Below are positions 17,674-25,472 of a stretch of 64,000 nucleotides of DNA, piece after piece (within the stretch, counting starts at the first letter, position 1; each line of letters starts with the position of its first letter). This stretch comes from Embleya sp049739465 (GTDB lineage: Bacteria; Actinomycetota; Actinomycetes; Streptomycetales; Streptomycetaceae), in NCBI RefSeq assembly GCF_049739465.1, contig NZ_JBMHHY010000023.1, positions 62,001-126,000 of the forward strand. Direction: 5' to 3'. The notes beneath the pieces were generated by a model. The model worked only from the letters and a program-made list of their open reading frames with translations. It did not search any database and was not told the DNA's origin. The position numbers and the translations under genes were made by a program.

Positions 17674-17695
17674 GGAGTTGCTCGGCCGGCGTTTG
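17657..17695. terminator. bidirectional hairpin made from a repeat unit
   Basis: CAAACGCCGGCC at 17657-17668 and its perfect reverse complement GGCCGGCGTTTG at 17684-17695 form a 12-bp stem with a 15-base loop. It lies between convergent genes (XRE plus strand, AlaRS-like minus strand), so it can stop both transcripts. No clear U-tract follows, which is usual for this kind of high-GC genome. Confidence 0.6.
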
Positions 17696-17756
17696 GGGTT
17701 GGGGTGGGTTCAGGCGGCGTTCGGGGTGGGTGGGTGGGTAGTTGGGCTGATTGGGG

Positions 17757-19052
17757 TCAAGTGGTGGGCCCGCCCGGGGAGTTGGGGAGGGAGTCTGGGT
17801 TGGGGCCTTCGATTGTCAGGCCGGCGGTTTTGGCTGCCTTGATGGTCAGGGCCGGTGGGTAGCCGTGGGTTTCGTAGAGGGATTGGATGGTTTTGGTGGG
17901 GAGGGTGGGGCTGCCGGAGCGGAGTTGGCGGCGGATTGCTTTTTGGGCTTGTTGGCTGCCTCGGTCGAGGGTTCGGGTGTAGATCTCTTCTTCCTTGGTG
18001 ATTGCTTCTTGGATTTGGGGGGCCGCTTGGGCCAGTTCGGGCCAGGCGGGGCTCAGGGTGGTGATTACCGATGCGGTGACCTCGGGGAGGAACGGCTCGG
18101 TGATGCCCAGGCGTTGGCCGTGGTGGATGGCTCTGCGAATCAGGCGGCGTAGGACGTAGCCGGTTCCCTCCTTGGTTGGGCGGATGCCGTCCGCGAGGAG
18201 GAAGGTGATTGCCCTCGCATGGTCGGTGATCAGCTCGAAGGACACTCGGTCGGGGGCATTTGCGGAGTGGTGGCGACCGGTCAGTTCTTCGACGGTTGCG
18301 AGGGTCGGGCGTTGTAGGTCGGTGTGGAGGGAGCCGTCGACGTCCTGGAGGATCGCGGCCAGGCGGTCCAGGCCGAGGCCGGTGTCCACGCCGGTGCGGG
18401 GGAGGTCGCCGAGGATCGGGAACGTGCCGTCGGGGTTGGTCGCGCCGCGGATGTGGCGCATGAAGACCAGGCTCCACAGTTCGACGTAGCGCTCGGGGTT
18501 GACCACCGGGCCGCCCTCGGGGCCGAACGACCGGCCTCGGTCGTAGGTGATGTCTGAGCACGGGCCGCACGGGCCCGGCACACCCATCGACCAGAAGTTG
18601 TCCGTCGCGCCGAGGCGTTGGATCCGGGAGGACGGTACGCCGAGCGCGCGCCAGATCCGTTCCGACTCGTCGTCGTCCCGGTAGACGGTGATCCACAGTC
18701 GGTCCCGGGACAGGCCGAAGGGGCCGGTCAGGAGTTCGTACGCGAACGGGATCGCCTCGGACTTGAAGTAGTCGCCGAAGGAGAAGTTGCCGAGCATCTC
18801 GAAGAACGTCGAATGCCGACGGGTGAGCCCGATGTTGTCGATGTCCACGGTGCGGACGCACTTTTGCACGGAGGTCGCCCGGGGGAATTCGGGTTCGACG
18901 TCGCCCAGGAACCAGGGCTTGAACTGGTTCATCCCCGCATTGGATACCAGCAGGGTGGGGTCGGGCGGCAGGAGGGAGCTCGATGGCACCGGTTGGTGTC
19001 CGCGCTCGGTGAAGTAGTCCACGAATGTGGTGCGGATTTGTGGGGAGAGCAT
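17757..19052 (-). CDS. stand-alone alanyl-tRNA synthetase catalytic fragment (AlaRS-related protein)
   Basis: The 431-residue protein matches the N-terminal half of AlaRS: class II motif 2 region RRHSTFFEMLGNFSFGDYFK, GPCGPCSDI and motif 3 GVDTGLGLDRLAAIL, then the tRNA-recognition helices (GTGYVLRRLIRRAI). It ends shortly after LYETHGYPPALT, where full-length enzymes (about 880 residues) go on to the editing and C-Ala domains. It may charge tRNA or another acceptor with alanine but cannot edit. The catalytic motifs look intact. It is a paralogue, not the housekeeping alaS. ATG at 19052 was chosen because homology begins there and GGAAGG lies upstream. The stop is followed by the hairpin at 17657-17695. 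Confidence 0.88.
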   Translation of the reverse strand: MLSPQIRTTFVDYFTERGHQPVPSSSLLPPDPTLLVSNAGMNQFKPWFLGDVEPEFPRATSVQKCVRTVDIDNIGLTRRHSTFFEMLGNFSFGDYFKSEAIPFAYELLTGPFGLSRDRLWITVYRDDDESERIWRALGVPSSRIQRLGATDNFWSMGVPGPCGPCSDITYDRGRSFGPEGGPVVNPERYVELWSLVFMRHIRGATNPDGTFPILGDLPRTGVDTGLGLDRLAAILQDVDGSLHTDLQRPTLATVEELTGRHHSANAPDRVSFELITDHARAITFLLADGIRPTKEGTGYVLRRLIRRAIHHGQRLGITEPFLPEVTASVITTLSPAWPELAQAAPQIQEAITKEEEIYTRTLDRGSQQAQKAIRRQLRSGSPTLPTKTIQSLYETHGYPPALTIKAAKTAGLTIEGPNPDSLPNSPGGPTT

Positions 19053-19259
19053 GGCGGTTCGGCCTTCCCGAGGGTGGCGGGCGGTGGGGTGTACACACAC
19101 GCCGAGCCGGGCCGAGAGGTGCTATCGCGCTCGGTTCGCCGGCCCGACGCCGGTAGCTCGCTGCTCGTGGATCGCCATGTCCCGACGATAACGGGACGAT
19201 CCGCCGGAGTCGACGGGATATCGACGGGATATCCGTGCCCCGGGATCGCCCGGATGGCC

Positions 19260-19265
19260 TAGCGT
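19260..19265 (+). promoter_or_regulatory. -10 box for zinc-ribbon gene
   Basis: TAGCGT ends seven bases before ATG at 19273, with no ribosome site, suggesting a leaderless or nearly leaderless transcript. Confidence 0.4.
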
Positions 19266-19272
19266 GGCGGCC

Positions 19273-19635
19273 ATGAGCGAGCAGCCGCGTCCCGAGGCCC
19301 GATCCGGCGAAGTAGGCGATCTGCGGCCGGACATGGCCGATCGGCTGCGCTCGTACTGGGGCTTCTCCGCGCAGCGCGAGCGGCAGGCCGCGATCGGGCG
19401 GGCCGCCCCCCGCACGCGGCGGCATGTCGAGGTGCAGTGTGGCAAGTGTGGTTCGACCAAGGTGAGTACGGACATCGTCGGGGACTACGTGTGCGGCTCG
19501 TGCGCCGCGCGCTGGCGACCGCCGACCGCGGCCGACGGGCCCACGTGTCCCGAGTGCGGCTCGGGCAAGGTGTCCTCGATGCCGTACGGGGACCGCAAGT
19601 GTCGGGACTGTGATCACCAGTGGCGGCCCAGCTGA
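19273..19635 (+). CDS. double zinc-ribbon protein of unknown function
   Basis: The 120-residue protein has two zinc ribbons in its C-terminal half: CGKC followed about 15 residues later by CGSC, and CPEC followed by CRDC. Each set of four cysteines should bind one zinc ion. The N-terminal 45 residues are charged and contain MADRLRSYWGFSAQRERQAA. No enzyme motif is visible. It is divergent from the AlaRS-like gene, with a shared gap of about 220 bp, so the two may be related in function, for example in RNA or DNA binding, but this is only inference. Confidence 0.75.
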   Translation: MSEQPRPEARSGEVGDLRPDMADRLRSYWGFSAQRERQAAIGRAAPRTRRHVEVQCGKCGSTKVSTDIVGDYVCGSCAARWRPPTAADGPTCPECGSGKVSSMPYGDRKCRDCDHQWRPS

Positions 19636-19790
19636 CCCGGTGGCCCTTGTTTCGTTCGGTGGTTGTGGATCCCCACGGAGCGCAACGAGCCACGTGGGAA
19701 GCAGCACGATGGCAGGACGTGTCTTCGGGACCACGCCGCGGTGATTACCGGCTCCGGGGCGGGCATCGGGCGCGGGATCGCCCGGCGGCA

Positions 19791-20571
19791 GTGGTGGGCT
19801 GCGGTGTTGCCGGTGACGGTGCTGGTGGTGAGGGTGCTGAAGTAGCCCTTGCCCGACCGGTCGAAGTGGTGGCGGTGCCTGCGAAAGGAGATGCCACCGC
19901 CGTCGCGACCGGCGAAATTGCCGGCGAGTGTGGTCGAGGTGACGTTGATGGACCCGGCGTCATCGGAGCGAAACACCGCCGGCGAGATGCCGCCGCCATC
20001 GTCTGAAGTCCGGTTGCCGGTAATCGTTGCGTCGGTGATGGTCGGCTCGCTGTATGTGGTCCTGATCCCGCCGCCGTGTGTGGCAGCCGAGTCGTGACCG
20101 GGAGCGTGCCCGGCGGTGTTGCCGCAGATCACGCTGCGCAGTGCGGTGACCCGGGAGCCGTCACGTGCGGCGATGCCGCCGCCGTTGCCGCCGGAGTTCG
20201 GCCAACTGTTCCGGGCGGGATCCGTCGTGTCCGCGCCGTGTCCGCCTGTTCCGGCCTGGTTGGCGTCGATGGTGGTGCGGATCAGGGTCAGGGTGCCCGC
20301 GTCGACGGTGGTGCCGCCGCCGTTGCCCCCGCCGTTGCCGGACTCGGCCCGGCCGCCGGTCACGGTCAGGTCGGACACGGCTACCGCCGCGCCGTCGTCG
20401 CGCAGGATCCGGAAGTCGGGCACGTCGGCGGCGCGGGTGAGGATGGCCCCCTGACCGTTGATGGTGATGGCGACGGTGAGTGCCGGTAAGGGGACGGTCA
20501 GCCGATACGTGCAACCCCCCCCCGGGCAGGACCAGGGGCCTGCCGGCGCGGCCGACGGCCGCGTATGCCAT
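19791..20571 (-). pseudogene. decayed right-handed beta-helix (polymorphic repeat) protein
   Basis: The minus strand encodes repeated turns of the kind VSDLTVTGGRAESGNGGG, TLTLIRTTIDANQAG, TITDATITGNRTSDDGGGI and INVTSTTLAGNFAGRDGGGI, typical of secreted parallel beta-helix proteins. The gene is broken. Upstream of a G/C homopolymer (plus strand C9 at about 20515-20523) the matching sequence AYAAVGRAGRPLVLPGG is in a different frame from CTYRLTVPLPALTVAITING downstream. There is no signal peptide, and a stop lies just before the first Met. At the other end homology stops at about 19791 although the frame runs on to 19614. The frameshift could be a sequencing error, but the missing ends suggest real decay. 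Confidence 0.65.
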
Positions 20572-20763
20572 TTCGGGTCAGCCACCACTCTGGGCGGCGG
20601 CGCGATCCGGATCCTCCGGGGTGCCGGACCCGACGGGCCGCCGGGCCGACGGGCCGCCGGACAGGCGCCTTGCGACACCCTGGACCCACCCCGACGTGGT
20701 GGATGGATCCCTTGATATAGGGTTTAAATCGGACGAATTTCCGTGGCGTACACCACGCTTGGC

Positions 20764-20799
20764 AGTAATCGTCAAAGTGACGAGTAATCGTGTTATGCT
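20764..20799 (+). promoter_or_regulatory. pncB promoter with palindromic operator
   Basis: TCGTCA-AAG-TGACGA is a perfect palindrome at 20769-20783. The 9-bp direct repeat AGTAATCGT occurs at 20764-20772 and 20783-20791, one on each side. TATGCT at 20794-20799 is a -10 box 12 bases before the ATG. A repressor bound here would block the promoter. A regulator of NAD metabolism is likely, but the motif is not one I can name with certainty. Confidence 0.55.
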
Positions 20800-20805
20800 G
20801 ACGAC

Positions 20806-22110
20806 ATGGACACCGCGACCACGGCCTTGCTGACGGACCACTACGAGCTGACGATGCTCGAAGCCGCACTGCGCAGCGGTGCGGCGCACCGTCGTTCGGT
20901 GTTCGAGGTCTTCGCCCGCCGACTGCCGGACGGCCGCCGCTACGGCGTGACCGCCGGCACCGGGCGGCTGCTCGACGCCATCGAGAACTTCCGCTTCGAC
21001 GACGACACACTGCGCTTTCTGGGCGAGGCGGGCGTGGTCGGTCCGGCCACGCTGGACTGGCTGGCCGGCTATCGCTTCACCGGCAATATGTGGGGCTATG
21101 CCGAGGGCGAGTGCTGGTTCCCCGGCTCGCCGCTGGTGGTGGTCGAGGGCAGCTTCGCCGAGGCCGTCGTGCTGGAGACGCTGATCCTGTCGATCCTCAA
21201 CCACGACGCCGCGGTGGCCGCGGCGGCCTCGCGGATGACCTCGGCCGCGGCCGGGCGGCCGTGTATCGAGATGGGCTCGCGCCGCACCCACGAGGAGGCG
21301 GCGGTGGCCGCCGCGCGCGCCGCGTACATCTGCGGGTTCGCGAGTACGTCCAATCTGCGGGCCGGGCAGAAGTACGGGATTCCGACCCGGGGCACCAGCG
21401 CGCACTCCTTCACCCTGCTGCACGACGACGAGCGTGAGGCGTTCGCGGCGCAGGTGGCCGCGCTCGGGTCGGATACCACGCTGCTGGTGGATACGTACGA
21501 CGTGGCGACGGCGGTGCGTACGGCGGTTGCGGTGGCCGGGCAGGAACTGGGCGCGGTCCGGCTCGACTCGGGGGACCTGTTGCTGACCGCGCATCGGGTG
21601 CGGGCGCAGTTGGACGAGTTGGGCGCGGTGAAGACGCGGATCGTGGTGACGAGCGACCTGGACGAGTACGCGATCGCTTCCTTGCAGGCCGCTCCGGTGG
21701 ACGCCTACGGGGTCGGTACGCAGTTGGTCATCGGGTCGGGGCAGCCCACCGCTTCGCTGGTCTACAAGCTGGTCGCGCGGGCGATGAGCGATGCGCCGGA
21801 CGCGCCGCTGGTACCGGTGGCCAAGACGTCGCCGGGCAAGCCGAGCCGCGGGGGGCGCAAGAGTGCGGTACGGCGTTACGACGCGGACGGGGTGGCCGAG
21901 GCCGAGGTGCTGCGCCCGTTTCGGGCGGACGCGGAACCCGTGCCGGGCGAGCGGGAGTTGCTGGTTCCGCTGGTGACGGACGGGGTGATCGTGGGGCGCG
22001 AACCATTGGCCGAGGCGCGGGCTCGGCATGCCCGTTCGCGTGAAGAACTGCCGCTTTCGGCTACGCAGCTCTCGCGCGGGGAACCGGTACTTCCGACCAT
22101 CTACGAGTAG
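20806..22110 (+). CDS. pncB: nicotinate phosphoribosyltransferase
   Basis: The 434-residue enzyme makes nicotinate mononucleotide from nicotinate and phosphoribosyl pyrophosphate, the salvage entry to NAD. Seen are the N-terminal LLTDHYELTMLEAAL, EMGSRRTHEEAAVAAARAAY, GTSAHSF with the phosphorylatable His, RLDSGDL, VTSDLDEY and the phosphate-binding YGVGTQLVIGSG. Length is usual for the family. It is followed 71 bp later by the nicotinamidase gene on the same strand, so both salvage steps sit together. The ATG has no ribosome site and a -10 box 12 bases before it, indicating a leaderless mRNA. In M. tuberculosis pncB1 lies beside clpS; here clpS is 20 kb away. Confidence 0.96.
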   Translation: MDTATTALLTDHYELTMLEAALRSGAAHRRSVFEVFARRLPDGRRYGVTAGTGRLLDAIENFRFDDDTLRFLGEAGVVGPATLDWLAGYRFTGNMWGYAEGECWFPGSPLVVVEGSFAEAVVLETLILSILNHDAAVAAAASRMTSAAAGRPCIEMGSRRTHEEAAVAAARAAYICGFASTSNLRAGQKYGIPTRGTSAHSFTLLHDDEREAFAAQVAALGSDTTLLVDTYDVATAVRTAVAVAGQELGAVRLDSGDLLLTAHRVRAQLDELGAVKTRIVVTSDLDEYAIASLQAAPVDAYGVGTQLVIGSGQPTASLVYKLVARAMSDAPDAPLVPVAKTSPGKPSRGGRKSAVRRYDADGVAEAEVLRPFRADAEPVPGERELLVPLVTDGVIVGREPLAEARARHARSREELPLSATQLSRGEPVLPTIYE

Positions 22111-22181
22111 GCGGCGCGGGCGGGCGGGTTCGTCGGAGGCGACGGGTCCGCGCGGCGCGGTGTATGAGGAGGCAGGCAGCG

Positions 22182-22805
22182 ATGACTCGGGCATTGATCG
22201 TGGTGGACGTACAGAACGACTTCTGCGAGGGCGGCAGCGTCCCGGTCGCGGGCGGGGCCGCGGTCGCCGAGGCGATCCGGCATCACGTGGCGGTCAACGC
22301 GGCGGAGCAGCCGCCGGACCCGGTACACGCGGAGACGACAGCGTACGCGCACATCGTGGCCACGCGGGACTACCACGTGGATCCCGGCGACCACTTCTCG
22401 GAGACCCCGAACTTCGCGACGAGCTGGCCGGTGCACTGTGTGGTCGGTTCGGATGGTGCGCGGTTCCACCCGGCGTTCGCGCCGGTGGTCGAGTCGGGGC
22501 GGATCGAGGAGATCTTCAACAAGGGCGCGTACGCGGCTGCCTACAGCGGCTTCGAGGGAGCGGCCGAGGACGGTACGACGCTGGCCGCGTGGTTGCGGGA
22601 GCGTGGGGTGACCTCGGTGGACGTGGTGGGGATCGCGACGGATCACTGTGTGAAGGCCACTGCGCTCGACGCGGTGCGGGAGGGCTTCGAGACGCGGGTG
22701 TTGCTGCCGCTTACGGCGGGGGTCACGGCCGAGAGTGTGGCTTCGGCGCTCGCGGACCTTCGGTCGGCGGGGGCGGTTGTGGTGGGTGAACGGGCGGCGT
22801 CTTGA
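22182..22805 (+). CDS. pncA: nicotinamidase (isochorismatase-like hydrolase)
   Basis: The 207-residue enzyme hydrolyses nicotinamide to nicotinate and ammonia, feeding PncB. Its catalytic triad is visible: Asp9 in VVDVQNDF, Lys in FNKGAY (about 113) and Cys in ATDHCVKATALDA (about 152). Metal-binding residues are in TRDYHVDPGDHF. ATG at 22182 was chosen over an in-frame ATG 18 bases upstream because GAGGAGG lies 8-14 bases before it. It is probably cotranscribed with pncB. Confidence 0.94.
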   Translation: MTRALIVVDVQNDFCEGGSVPVAGGAAVAEAIRHHVAVNAAEQPPDPVHAETTAYAHIVATRDYHVDPGDHFSETPNFATSWPVHCVVGSDGARFHPAFAPVVESGRIEEIFNKGAYAAAYSGFEGAAEDGTTLAAWLRERGVTSVDVVGIATDHCVKATALDAVREGFETRVLLPLTAGVTAESVASALADLRSAGAVVVGERAAS

Positions 22806-22883
22806 GCCGGGACGGGGCCGTCGACTCGCGCGCAGACTCGCGCGCAGGGTGCGGGATGCCTGCGGGCCGGCCCACGGGCGAGA

Positions 22884-23315
22884 TCATCGGGGTGGTGGAC
22901 AGGCGCGGCATCGTGGGAACGAGCGTGCGCAGCGGAGGCGGATCGTGCGTTGGTACGGGCGAGCGCACGTCGTGCAGTTCCACCACACCGAGATGGTGTC
23001 GCCGGCCCGGACCAGGTCGGGGGTCAGGGGCGTGTTGAGCGTGGGATGCCAGGCGACGACCACGTCCGGGCGGCGCGCGGCGAGGCTGTAGGTCCGGCGC
23101 GGGACGATTCCGCAGCGGGGGCAGCGCAGTCCTTGCTTGCGTGCGGTGATCGTCTTGACGGCTTCGGGCCAGGTGTGGCGGCATCGCGGACACTGCCAGT
23201 GGGCCGATTTGCCGGTGCGGGGCGTCCAGAATGCGGCGTGCTTGCTGTTGGGGTGGAGCCGGCCGACCGATTCCAGGTCCACCTCGGCCAGGGTGATTTT
23301 TGGTTTGGGTGTCAC
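22884..23315 (-). CDS. zinc-ribbon (DUF4379-like) protein
   Basis: The 143-residue protein carries two repeats of the DUF4379 zinc-ribbon pattern: WQCPRCRHTWPEAVKTITAR with CPRCG about 10 residues later, and RPDVVVAWHPTLNTPLTPDL, WWNCTTCARPYQRTIRLRC with CRAC. These units pair W-x-C-x2-C with a second C-x2-C to bind zinc and are found in proteins linked to nucleic acids and, in some cases, VSR-like nucleases. No nuclease domain is seen here. It is the last gene of the minus-strand accessory train, 60 bp after the APH-like gene; a GTGCGG tandem repeat fills that gap. Confidence 0.75.
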   Translation of the reverse strand: MTPKPKITLAEVDLESVGRLHPNSKHAAFWTPRTGKSAHWQCPRCRHTWPEAVKTITARKQGLRCPRCGIVPRRTYSLAARRPDVVVAWHPTLNTPLTPDLVRAGDTISVWWNCTTCARPYQRTIRLRCARSFPRCRACPPPR

Positions 23316-23375
23316 GGGGGATCTCTCCGGGTGCGGGTGCGGGTGCGGGTGTTCGGGGCTGTGGGCGCCCGGGCG

Positions 23376-24176
23376 TCAGGGGGTGAGGAGTTCGCTCCAG
23401 TAGCGGGCCTGCTTGGCGGACGTGCCGGCGAGCAGGGCGTTGGCCAGGCCGCTTACCCGATCGGGTGGTGCGTGGCGCCAGGTGTCGAACTGGGCCAGCC
23501 ACGTTCGGGCTTCGTCCGGGTCGTGTCCGGCCCGCCGCAACGACGGGTACAACAGGGCGAATTGGGCCCACGCCGGTCCGGTCAGGACGTTGCCCCAGTT
23601 GAGCGCCCACACCCGGGACTCGGCGGGTACGCGCAGGTTCTTGGCGAGGTCGGGATGCAGCAATACATCCCCGCCGAACGGGGGCCGGCCGACGTGGCGT
23701 TCGTCGCCGCGCCAGAGCTGGGCCAGGGGTGGTACGCCCGCCTGGGGCCAGGTGCGGGCCATCCACTTGAGTTCGGCCGCTACCGGACCCAGGTCGGCGG
23801 AACCGGGTCGGAGGTCGGCGCGGCGGCCCGGCGCGTGGCCGAACACGAGTACGTGCCACCCGGACGTGGCGTATTGGGCCAGGAGCGGCGGGGTCAGGCC
23901 GGACACCACGTGCGCGACGAGTGCTTCGCGACGCAGGCTCTCGACGGCGGCGGGGGCGGTGCCGTCTTGGGTGGCGGCTCGTACGAAGACCTTGCCGGCC
24001 TCCGTGTCGACGACCGTCGACCAGGTGCCGGGTCGCTGTTTGACGTGGGTGAGCGTCAGGAGCTGGCCGAAGCGGGTGGTGAGGGCTCTGGCGACGCCGT
24101 TGGGGAGGACATCGGTGGTGACATCGGTGGCGTCGACGGTGGTGGCCCGGCGCGGGAGCGGCGTCATACGGCCCAT
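23376..24176 (-). CDS. aminoglycoside-phosphotransferase-fold protein, probably degenerate kinase
   Basis: The 266-residue protein resembles APH-fold kinases: an N-lobe with VFVRAATQDG, then LLHPDLAKNLRV at the position of the H-x-D-x4-N catalytic loop and VWALNWGN where active enzymes have the metal-binding D-W-G. The metal-binding Asp is replaced by Asn and the Gly before the catalytic Asp by Pro, so catalysis is doubtful. It starts 13 bp inside the end of the kinase-like gene, so the two are translated together. A near-identical 35-residue piece of it (RADLRPGSADL to AGVPPL) occurs as a fragment at 49885-49989. Function is unknown. Confidence 0.6.
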   Translation of the reverse strand: MGRMTPLPRRATTVDATDVTTDVLPNGVARALTTRFGQLLTLTHVKQRPGTWSTVVDTEAGKVFVRAATQDGTAPAAVESLRREALVAHVVSGLTPPLLAQYATSGWHVLVFGHAPGRRADLRPGSADLGPVAAELKWMARTWPQAGVPPLAQLWRGDERHVGRPPFGGDVLLHPDLAKNLRVPAESRVWALNWGNVLTGPAWAQFALLYPSLRRAGHDPDEARTWLAQFDTWRHAPPDRVSGLANALLAGTSAKQARYWSELLTP

Positions 24177-25152
24177 CGCAGCGGTGTCCGGCAGGTGCGG
24201 CGGGTGTGCGTCGAGCGGGCCCGCTCCGCTCGGGCGGCGCGATGCGAGACGGCGTCGCGTAGGAGGCAGGCGATCTCGTCGGCGGTGGGCCGGGCGCGTG
24301 GGTTCGGGTCGAGGGCGCGGGCCAGCAGCGCGGCAAGTTCCGGTAGGCGGCGGGTGGTTCCCTTCGGGGGGGGCGTGCGTGGCCTGCTGCTACGGCCTCC
24401 CACACCGGCTCACCCTGCCCGATGCGAGGTGGCGGGCCGCCGAGTGCGATGCGGATCGACTCGGCCAGGGCCCATACGTCGGCGGCCTCGGATGGTTCCG
24501 GTACGCGACCGTCGACGATCGCGCGGCCGATCTCGGGCGGCGCGTACGACGGGCAGCCGCCCGTGTAGGCCGGAGCCGCCGACCCATTCGGTGGGACCCG
24601 TCGGGTGAGCGCGCCCGAGGCCCAGTCCACGATCATGGCCGCGCGGTCGCCGGGCGCGCAGAGCAGGTGCTCCGGGCGCAGATCCCCGTGGCGTACGCCC
24701 GCGCGGTGGAGGTCGGCAAGGGTGCGGGCGCAGGCTGCGGCGTCGGCCAGTACGGCGCGGGTGGTGGCGGGGGAGCAGTCGCCCGAGTTGGGCAACGAGG
24801 CCCAGGCCGCCCGTAGATGCGGGGCTCGCTGCCACCAGGTCGCCACCCACACGACGTCGTCGCCTCTTCCGCGTGCCGCCAGGAGGGGGCGGGGCAGCAG
24901 TTCGGCGGCGTCGAGTGCGGCGATGACGTCGCCTTCGCGCGGCACGCCCCGATCCGCGCTTGTCGGCGACACCTTGAGGGCGACGGTGCCGCGAGCGCCT
25001 TCCAGCCGCCATACGCTCGATCCGGGACGGAGCTGTACGAGCACCGGCCGTTGGACGGGCCCGATCAGGACGGCGAGCGTTTCGACGACCCACGGCGGTG
25101 GGCGCGTCGCGTCGAGATGCGGCCCAAGGGCCGCAGTTGCCCAGGACGACAT
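24164..25152 (-). CDS. Ser/Thr protein kinase-like protein, interrupted by a homopolymer frameshift
   Basis: From ATG at 25152 (AAGGAG upstream) the frame encodes a kinase fold: VALKV (ATP-binding Lys near 57), ALADLHRAGVRHGDLRPEHLL catalytic loop, IVDWASG in place of DFG, SYAPPEIG and ADVWALAESI. The loop has Arg and His where active kinases have Lys and Asn, so activity is uncertain. At a run of eight C (minus strand; plus 24366-24373) the frame is lost. The next frame continues the expected C-lobe end, PELAALLARALDPNPRARPTADEIACLL, and stops at 24164. One extra or two fewer C would restore a protein of about 330 residues. This may be a sequencing error. Left uncorrected, the first frame runs on as spurious sequence. 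Confidence 0.6.
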
Positions 25153-25178
25153 GAGGACACCACTCCTTGCGCAAGGCC

Positions 25179-25222
25179 AAAGGAAGGAGGAAGAAGGAAG
25201 GAGGAAGAAGGAGAAGAAGGAA
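25179..25222. repeat. 44-base homopurine tract
   Basis: The plus strand is pure A/G for 44 bases, including two perfect tandem copies of GGAAGGAGGAAGAA (25182-25195 and 25196-25209). It lies just upstream of the kinase-like gene, so the mRNA leader would be an unbroken pyrimidine tract. Confidence 0.8.
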
Positions 25223-25349
25223 CGGACCCGGCCCGCGATCAGACCGACCGGCCCCGCACGGCCGCCCATGCCGTCGGGTGGCGGGGGCGGCGGTCAGGTT
25301 CGGGCGCGGAACTCGCGCCTTGGTACGACGGCGCCACGAGCGCGCGGGC

Positions 25350-25472
25350 TCACCAGGGCGTCCAGGTGGCCACTGCCAGTGCGGTGATCACCACGGCGGT
25401 CAGCACCAGACATCCTGCGAGTTCGACGCAACAGCCTTGTGCGGCACGCCATTCGCGTTCGACGTCGATCAC
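25350..25472 (-). CDS. 40-residue single-pass membrane peptide
   Basis: GTG at 25472 overlaps the TGA of the upstream 350-residue gene (GTGA), the usual sign of translational coupling. The product has a charged N-terminus (IDVEREWRAAQG), three cysteines (CC at 14-15, C at 21) and one hydrophobic helix, LVLTAVVITALAVATW, ending TPW. It should sit in the cytoplasmic membrane. I do not recognise a family. It lies between a gene of unknown function and the kinase-like gene, with a 197-base gap before the latter. Confidence 0.55.
   Translation of the reverse strand: MIDVEREWRAAQGCCVELAGCLVLTAVVITALAVATWTPW

Noticed and set aside
22723..25269. A single 848-residue minus-strand protein including the kinase-like N-terminus
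   Set aside because: After the homopolymer at 24366-24373 the sequence is only the antisense or shifted frame of the APH-like, zinc-ribbon and pncA genes.
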